From: an uncultured Leucothrix sp. | GTDB lineage: Bacteria; Pseudomonadota; Gammaproteobacteria; Thiotrichales; Thiotrichaceae | Reading direction: 5' to 3' | Assembly: GCA_937923375.1 (NCBI GenBank) | Contig: CALAJG010000011.1 | Span: 1 to 10,668, forward strand | DNA: 10,668 bases | Shown: positions 7,419 through 10,668 of the stretch, in pieces | How the letters are laid out: each line of letters opens with the position of its first letter | How positions within the stretch are numbered: the first letter of the stretch is position 1 | Translations under genes and position numbers: made by a program | Notes under the pieces: model-generated | The model's input: only the letters and a program-made list of their open reading frames with translations | Database searches by the model: none | What the model was told of the DNA's origin: nothing

Positions 7419-8059
7419 AGAACCTGATAAATATAGATTCCCTTACGGATATTGTTTCAAATTCGGTTGGCATTTTGATAATTTTTGCGGTCATCAATCT
7501 CATTCATGACAATAACAAAACCTATGAGTTAGAAATTCCGATCGAACATGAAACTGATCTCAGGCCCGCTTATATCATTAGTAAAGATGACCGACTGTTA
7601 GTTTTAGATACTGAACAAATCTTTAGTAATGCTGCGCAACAAGCGGGTAAGGGAGCTGCCAGTAATAAGCGTATTTTCGATTTGGGCTATAAGGGGCTAT
7701 TTGCTCAGATAGATGAGGAAAAAGGGGTCTCATTTCATGCACGGGGAACCGATGATTGGCCAAAATTTACCGAGCTAAGCAAGCCGGGAAGTGATTTGCA
7801 AAAACAATTACAGGCGATAGACCCAAGCCAGTACTTTGCTTACTTTTTTGTCTATGATGAAACCAATCCCGGCAGCTCTTCAGGCAGTGGTTTTGAGAGT
7901 TTCAGGGAAACGCGTAAATACTTGCAGGGGCGTCAGGTTAAGTCCGGCTGGCGACCCGTGAGTACAGACTTTCCACCGGGTATTTGTGACCTGGGCTATA
8001 GCAGCGAATGCCAGTATTTACCGTCGTTTTTGGGATCTGATGCGGTAGCAAAGCCGTAA
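7415..8059 (+). CDS. ExbD/TolR-like single-span protein with the membrane aspartate (B component)
   Basis: A 214-residue protein with an 11-residue cytosolic start, one membrane span (about 13-30) and a periplasmic domain. The entry to the span, DSLTDIVSNSVGILIIF, lines up with ExbD's PLIDVVFLLLIFF and places D12 at the proton-carrying Asp position; N16 is an additional polar residue in the helix. Near the C-terminus, the stretch ESFRETRKYLQ followed by GWRPV (about 161-182) resembles a conserved ending I recall from other uncharacterised ExbD-like partners. C191 and C199 are close together and could form a periplasmic disulfide. The ATG overlaps the previous stop as ATGA and has a strong AGGGGG site (7405-7410) 4 bases upstream. 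It is the last gene of the cassette and ends at a strong terminator. The motor role is inferred. Confidence 0.75.
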   Translation: MKNLINIDSLTDIVSNSVGILIIFAVINLIHDNNKTYELEIPIEHETDLRPAYIISKDDRLLVLDTEQIFSNAAQQAGKGAASNKRIFDLGYKGLFAQIDEEKGVSFHARGTDDWPKFTELSKPGSDLQKQLQAIDPSQYFAYFFVYDETNPGSSSGSGFESFRETRKYLQGRQVKSGWRPVSTDFPPGICDLGYSSECQYLPSFLGSDAVAKP

Positions 8060-8100
8060 AAAAACCACATTCTAAATCTAGAATGTGGCCTTACTTTTAC
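8058..8100. terminator. Bidirectional intrinsic terminator between convergent genes
   Basis: CCACATTCTA (8065-8074) and TAGAATGTGG (8079-8088) form a perfect 10-bp stem with loop AATC. On the minus strand the stem is followed by seven T (complement of 8058-8064), a strong stop for the lipoprotein gene. On the plus strand it is followed by CCTTACTTTT, a looser T-rich run that ends the motor cassette. The A-run begins inside the stop codon of the B gene. Confidence 0.9.
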
Positions 8101-8111
8101 GATGGTAAAAA

Positions 8112-9101
8112 TTAGCAGTCAATGGGTTGCCATCTATACCCTACCCCACCTGTTTGTATGCGATAGGTTTTATTCACGAATCGTGCCGGGCGACGAATAT
8201 TTCTATACTGTGCGGGCGAAGCAAGCCTCTTTTGTTTGACGGTTCTGTAAACCGCAGGAATATTTCTCTTGATGCGTTGCCCCGGGCGAACCAATACCTT
8301 TTGCACCACCGTGCGGTAAACTGCAGGAACCTTTACGCGACACAATATTTCGCCTGTCATGTTGTCGATGCGAGTGATGGGGCCGCGTTTACCTTTTTGC
8401 CAAGCATAATGCGCAGGCTTAACCAAAACCCGTTTACTGATGTTTCTATATTGGGCTGGTCTATAGCTATAAGTGTGTGTAGCGGGGCGAACCTGAACCC
8501 TTCTACTTGTGTAGGTATACTGTGGGCCACGGACTAACACACGTTTATTGACTGCAGGGCTGACTTGAACCCGTTTAACCGCATTTTTAAATGTCGGCCC
8601 GGTTTTTACCTTGGCATAACATTGGTTTGGCTTTGCCGGAGGCATTGTCGAGCGATGAGCCGTCGATGAATAACTACGTCGCTGCACAGGTTTAGCCATT
8701 CTTTGTACAGGCTTAACCATCTTGTATTGGCGTTTTTGTACGGGCTTAACACGGTGAGTGTGAACTTTTGGCGTGTAATGAGGTTTTGGTACAACGGCGT
8801 TTTGTACCTGATGATCAAACCCTCTGGGTTTAACTAGAGGCGCTGTTTGGATATCAGGAGCTGAAACGGAAGATGATGCAAAGCTATCTCTGACAATGCC
8901 ACTGTAACCATCCTTAACAGGGTTGCCATAACCGTCGAGTACCGCGCTTCCCAGACTACCTGAAGCCACAGAGGAACTACCATAAACTTGTTGTCCAACG
9001 GTTGATTGTGTTCCACCACTAATTTGTTGTTGACTGCAGCCGGTGACAAACAAACCGGTAATAAAGCAGCTAGACACGGAGAGAATAATTTTATTATGCA
9101 T
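8112..9101 (-). CDS. Repeat-rich basic lipoprotein of unknown function
   Basis: A 329-residue predicted outer-membrane lipoprotein. The signal peptide ends in the lipobox VTGC with C22 as the acylated residue, followed by Ser, which does not signal inner-membrane retention. Residues 23-85 are low-complexity Gly/Ser/Gln. Residues 118-141 hold three KPVQ repeats (KPVQKRQ, KPVQRMA, KPVQRRS). From about 160 there are imperfect modules built from aromatic-Arg elements and V-x-V-x-PA elements, such as KRVLVKPAHYAW, VPAVYRTVVQKVLVRPG and IPAVYRTVKQKRL. Two modules open with a cysteine (C161-YAKV and C254-RVKV) and the protein ends in C329. Beyond the N-terminus it is strongly basic and poor in acidic residues. 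AAAGGA lies 9 bases before the ATG. The repeats resemble VPA-Y-x-x-V modules I recall from envelope proteins, but I know no defined function. It converges on the motor cassette. Confidence 0.85.
   Translation of the reverse strand: MHNKIILSVSSCFITGLFVTGCSQQQISGGTQSTVGQQVYGSSSVASGSLGSAVLDGYGNPVKDGYSGIVRDSFASSSVSAPDIQTAPLVKPRGFDHQVQNAVVPKPHYTPKVHTHRVKPVQKRQYKMVKPVQRMAKPVQRRSYSSTAHRSTMPPAKPNQCYAKVKTGPTFKNAVKRVQVSPAVNKRVLVRGPQYTYTSRRVQVRPATHTYSYRPAQYRNISKRVLVKPAHYAWQKGKRGPITRIDNMTGEILCRVKVPAVYRTVVQKVLVRPGQRIKRNIPAVYRTVKQKRLASPAQYRNIRRPARFVNKTYRIQTGGVGYRWQPIDC
8175..8600 (-). repeat. Degenerate amino-acid repeat tract inside the lipoprotein gene
   Basis: This stretch encodes about residues 168-309 of the lipoprotein, where elements of the type [KR]-x-V-x-V-[RK]-PA and PA-x-Y-R-[NT] recur several times with variable spacing. 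Examples are RRVQVRPAT, KRVLVKPAH, QKVLVRPGQ, PAQYRNISK and PAQYRNIRR. The repeat is clear in protein and patchy in DNA, as expected for old duplications under selection. Confidence 0.7.
8679..8750 (-). repeat. KPVQ repeat tract in the lipoprotein gene
   Basis: Three copies of KPVQ(R/K) at about residues 119-141. The DNA at 8680-8703 matches 10544-10567 at 21 of 24 positions, in the partial gene at the right edge. That links the two genes by duplication or shared ancestry. Confidence 0.7.
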
Positions 9102-9336
9102 ATTTAGGAATCCTTTCGCTAAATGTTTCTTGGGGGTAGTAATTATTTAAGTTAATTACCTTAGGGTTATGTTCCTGATTAAAGGCTAAAGTTCCGGTTC
9201 AGCGGTGGAAATTTTCCTATGAGCGTATTTCTTAAAATTAATTATTGAATATTAATTTATCAGGATGCTTAATATATATTCGTATAAGTTTTTTTATTTT
9301 TAATTATTTAGAAATTGATAGCGTTTGCTAAACAAT
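9102..9336. other. AT-rich divergent intergenic region
   Basis: No coding sequence or RNA gene is recognisable here. The half near the phosphoesterase gene (about 9225-9315) is very AT-rich and includes the palindrome at 9235-9258. The promoter of the lipoprotein gene must lie here or nearby, but I found no minus-strand -35/-10 pair good enough to mark. Together with the promoter segment up to 9395, this is the longest gene-free stretch in the window (about 290 bases). Confidence 0.6.
9235..9258. repeat. AT-only inverted repeat
   Basis: AAATTAAT (9235-9242) and ATTAATTT (9251-9258) are exact reverse complements around an 8-base loop. Being all A/T, the hairpin would be weak as RNA. A protein-binding or DNA-bending site is possible, and so is chance in AT-rich DNA. 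Confidence 0.35.
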
Positions 9337-9365
9337 AGAACAGACGTTAAGTGTATGATTATAAT
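9337..9365 (+). promoter_or_regulatory. Candidate promoter for the metallophosphoesterase gene
   Basis: TATAAT at 9360-9365 is a perfect -10 box. AGAACA at 9337-9342, 17 bases upstream, matches only the last three positions of the -35 consensus. Transcription would start near 9372, after the GTG at 9351 but before the GTG at 9396, and so supports the shorter gene model. Confidence 0.4.
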
Positions 9366-9395
9366 GATAAGATAAAACACTACAGGGCTTGTATC

Positions 9396-10451
9396 GTGAA
9401 ATTTTTCTTAATGATATTACTCTTTTCATTGCTAATATTTGCTTATCCCGTCTGGCGATTAGGTGAATGGTTGCAGTTACCCGCTGTTTGGCACATTGGC
9501 TCAACATTATTGTTGTTCTCGTTACAATTCATTGCGCGATTTGTTTTGCGAAATCATGTAAATAGAGCAACCTATTTATATCGCCGAGCAGCAGACTTTT
9601 TTCTGGGTATGTCACCGGTTTTATTGGCGTTGGTACTTTTAATTGAATGTGCGAATCTATTTGCCAACTTTTCAACTCAATCTCTACAAACACTAGCTAT
9701 CGGCGCTCTGATCATTACGCTTATAACGGGACTTTGGGGGTTAAGTGTGGCATGGAAGCCAGACATTAATATGGTTCGCTTGATGTCTGATAAATTAGGA
9801 AAGCCAGTTCGTTTTGTGCAAATTTCAGATGTTCATATCGGTTCACGGACGGTACGCTTTCTGGAAAAAACTATACAACGCATTAAGGAACAGCAAGCAG
9901 CTTTCATCTGCATTACCGGGGATTTTATTGATCAATCCGGTATTACTGCGGATAAGCTTGAGTCATTGAAAAGCTTCAATGGGCCTATTTATTACTGCAT
10001 CGGTAATCATGAGCGATACGAGGATCTCGACGATATTGTCAGCCGAATGGAGTCAGTAGGCGTTGAGGTGCTCAGAAACCGTGCGGTAACAAAAGATGGT
10101 TTACAGTTAATTGGCATTGATGATCATGAAGATCCGGATCAAGTTGCAAACGTCTTACCGACGATAGAAGTCTTAAAAAATGCATTCTCAATCTTGCTGT
10201 ATCACCGTCCCGAAGGAATAGAAGCAGCCCAGGCTCACGGCGTTGACCTTAAACTTTCAGGTCACACACATAATGGGCAGATCGTGCCGTTTAACAAAGC
10301 AGTTAACTCTCGCTTCAAATTTACAAAAGGTCTGTATCCCTTCAAGGGATCTTACCTTTATGTCAATGAAGGCGCAGGAACCTGGGAACCCACTCTACGC
10401 TTAGGGACTCGTAGTGAAATCACTGTTTTTGAATTAATGCCGAGTACTTAG
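9396..10451 (+). CDS. Membrane-anchored calcineurin-like metallophosphoesterase
   Basis: Predicted inner-membrane protein with four N-terminal spans (about 3-21, 33-51, 69-89, 98-121) and a binuclear-metal phosphoesterase domain from about residue 138. Metal and catalytic motifs are all present: D145-V-H147 in QISDVHIG, G-D176 in CITGDFID, G-N204-H205-E in CIGNHERYE, H270 in LLYHRPEG, and G-H290-T-H292 in LSGHTHNGQ. The domain resembles YaeI/YkuE-type enzymes, some of which act on lipid-linked pyrophosphates; the substrate here is unknown. I chose GTG 9396 (351 residues): AGGG (9384-9387) lies 8 bases upstream and a perfect -10 box at 9360-9365 falls inside the longer alternative, which starts at GTG 9351 and has no ribosome site. 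It stands alone between two minus-strand genes encoding KP(V/I)QR-repeat proteins. Confidence 0.9.
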   Translation: MKFFLMILLFSLLIFAYPVWRLGEWLQLPAVWHIGSTLLLFSLQFIARFVLRNHVNRATYLYRRAADFFLGMSPVLLALVLLIECANLFANFSTQSLQTLAIGALIITLITGLWGLSVAWKPDINMVRLMSDKLGKPVRFVQISDVHIGSRTVRFLEKTIQRIKEQQAAFICITGDFIDQSGITADKLESLKSFNGPIYYCIGNHERYEDLDDIVSRMESVGVEVLRNRAVTKDGLQLIGIDDHEDPDQVANVLPTIEVLKNAFSILLYHRPEGIEAAQAHGVDLKLSGHTHNGQIVPFNKAVNSRFKFTKGLYPFKGSYLYVNEGAGTWEPTLRLGTRSEITVFELMPST

Positions 10452-10455
10452 CTAA

Positions 10456-10493
10456 CCGTAGTGCATTTGATTTGTTTACCAAACACACTACGG
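10456..10493. terminator. Stem-loop between convergent genes, possible terminator
   Basis: CCGTAGTG (10456-10463) and CACTACGG (10486-10493) are exact reverse complements. Inside them, TGTTT (10473-10477) and AAACA (10481-10485) can pair on a 3-base loop, leaving a 9-base bulge on one side. It begins 5 bases after the phosphoesterase stop and lies between convergent genes, as a shared terminator would. Neither strand has a good T-tract after it, so function is uncertain. Confidence 0.5.
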
Positions 10494-10509
10494 ATCCAGC
10501 CAATCAGTA

Positions 10510-10668
10510 TTAGTATTGCCTTTGAATGGGTTTGGACATCATTCGCTGCACAGGCTTAATCATTCTTGGTCGCTGTATTGGCTTCGGCATCCTCTGTATT
10601 GGTTTGACCATTCTTTTTGGAGGTCTTGGTTGAGGATAAACCTTTGGAGGAGTCGGTGTTGGAGCAAC
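10510..10668 (-). CDS. C-terminal end of a KP(V/I)QR-repeat protein (5' end beyond the window)
   Basis: The last 52 codons of a minus-strand gene, with TAA at 10512-10510. The visible part opens with a Pro-rich stretch (APTPTPPKVYPQPRPPK) followed by four KP-x-QR repeats: MVKPIQRM, PKPIQRP, MIKPVQRM and SKPIQR, ending QY. These match the KPVQ tract of the lipoprotein at 8112-9101 in residues and partly in DNA. The protein is therefore probably a relative or a product of local duplication. Strong basic and proline bias and a clean stop support it as real coding sequence. Whether it is also a lipoprotein cannot be seen, because the start is outside the window. Confidence 0.7.
   Translation of the reverse strand, partial: VAPTPTPPKVYPQPRPPKRMVKPIQRMPKPIQRPRMIKPVQRMMSKPIQRQY

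Noticed and set aside
5795..8059. Zorya anti-phage system (ZorA/ZorB motor)
   Set aside because: A MotA-like gene plus a membrane-Asp partner recalls ZorAB, but ZorB's peptidoglycan-binding OmpA-like domain and the ZorC/D or ZorE effectors are absent, and the neighbours are core envelope genes.
5795..8059. Ordinary TolQR or ExbBD-TonB system
   Set aside because: No tolA, tolB, pal or tonB gene is nearby; both B proteins (204 and 214 residues) are longer than ExbD/TolR (about 140), and one lacks the Asp.
8127..8537. Plus-strand open frame of 136 codons opposite the lipoprotein gene
   Set aside because: It is a shadow of the repeat-rich coding sequence on the other strand, with no ribosome site or protein-like pattern.
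8175..8750. CRISPR or non-coding tandem repeat array
   Set aside because: The repetition is in the protein frame with irregular spacing and synonymous drift; no identical repeats with unique spacers are present.
9155..9200. GGAACTT and GGAACAT on the minus strand as sigma-E -35 elements for the lipoprotein gene
   Set aside because: The -35 resemblance is good, but no matching -10 element occurs at about 16 bases from either copy.

Overview
The window looks like a chromosomal segment of a gammaproteobacterium. The conserved string dapF - DUF484 gene - xerC, the long-form ubiD, a PBP4-type dacB and a TusA-family protein are all typical of that class. Base composition is moderate, with AT-rich intergenic spaces. 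I cannot name the genus. No RNA gene, insertion sequence, CRISPR array, phage gene or attachment site was seen, and most of the window is ordinary vertical core content.

Layout. (1) Bases 1-2307, minus strand: dapF, a DUF484/GAF-like gene and xerC (cut by the left edge) form a tight operon with 4-base overlapping or 6-base-spaced junctions. (2) Bases 2308-2455: a divergent intergenic space with weak promoter candidates on both strands and a perfect 8-bp inverted repeat in the presumed leader of the next gene. (3) Bases 2456-4223, plus strand: a TusA-family sulfur carrier with a clear intrinsic terminator, then ubiD (ubiquinone biosynthesis). (4) Bases 4279-8059, plus strand: dacB (penicillin-binding protein 4), then a three-gene cassette made of a MotA/TolQ/ExbB-type channel subunit and two different single-span ExbD/TolR-like partners, ending in a strong bidirectional terminator. 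(5) Bases 8112-9101, minus strand: a repeat-rich basic lipoprotein that converges on the cassette. (6) Bases 9396-10451, plus strand: a four-span membrane metallophosphoesterase. (7) Bases 10510-10668, minus strand: the C-terminal end of a second protein with the same KP(V/I)QR repeats as the lipoprotein.

The part worth attention is the cassette at 5795-8059. Its two ExbD-like proteins are not copies of each other. The second carries the membrane-entry aspartate expected of a proton-carrying B subunit; the first has serine at the matching place. This suggests an ion-driven motor with a heterodimeric B/B' plug and one protonatable Asp per complex, instead of the usual symmetric B2 dimer. Its position 55 bases behind dacB, with a lipoprotein gene converging on it, suggests an envelope or peptidoglycan role, but that is inference. 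The second point of interest is the pair of KP(V/I)QR-repeat proteins flanking the phosphoesterase.
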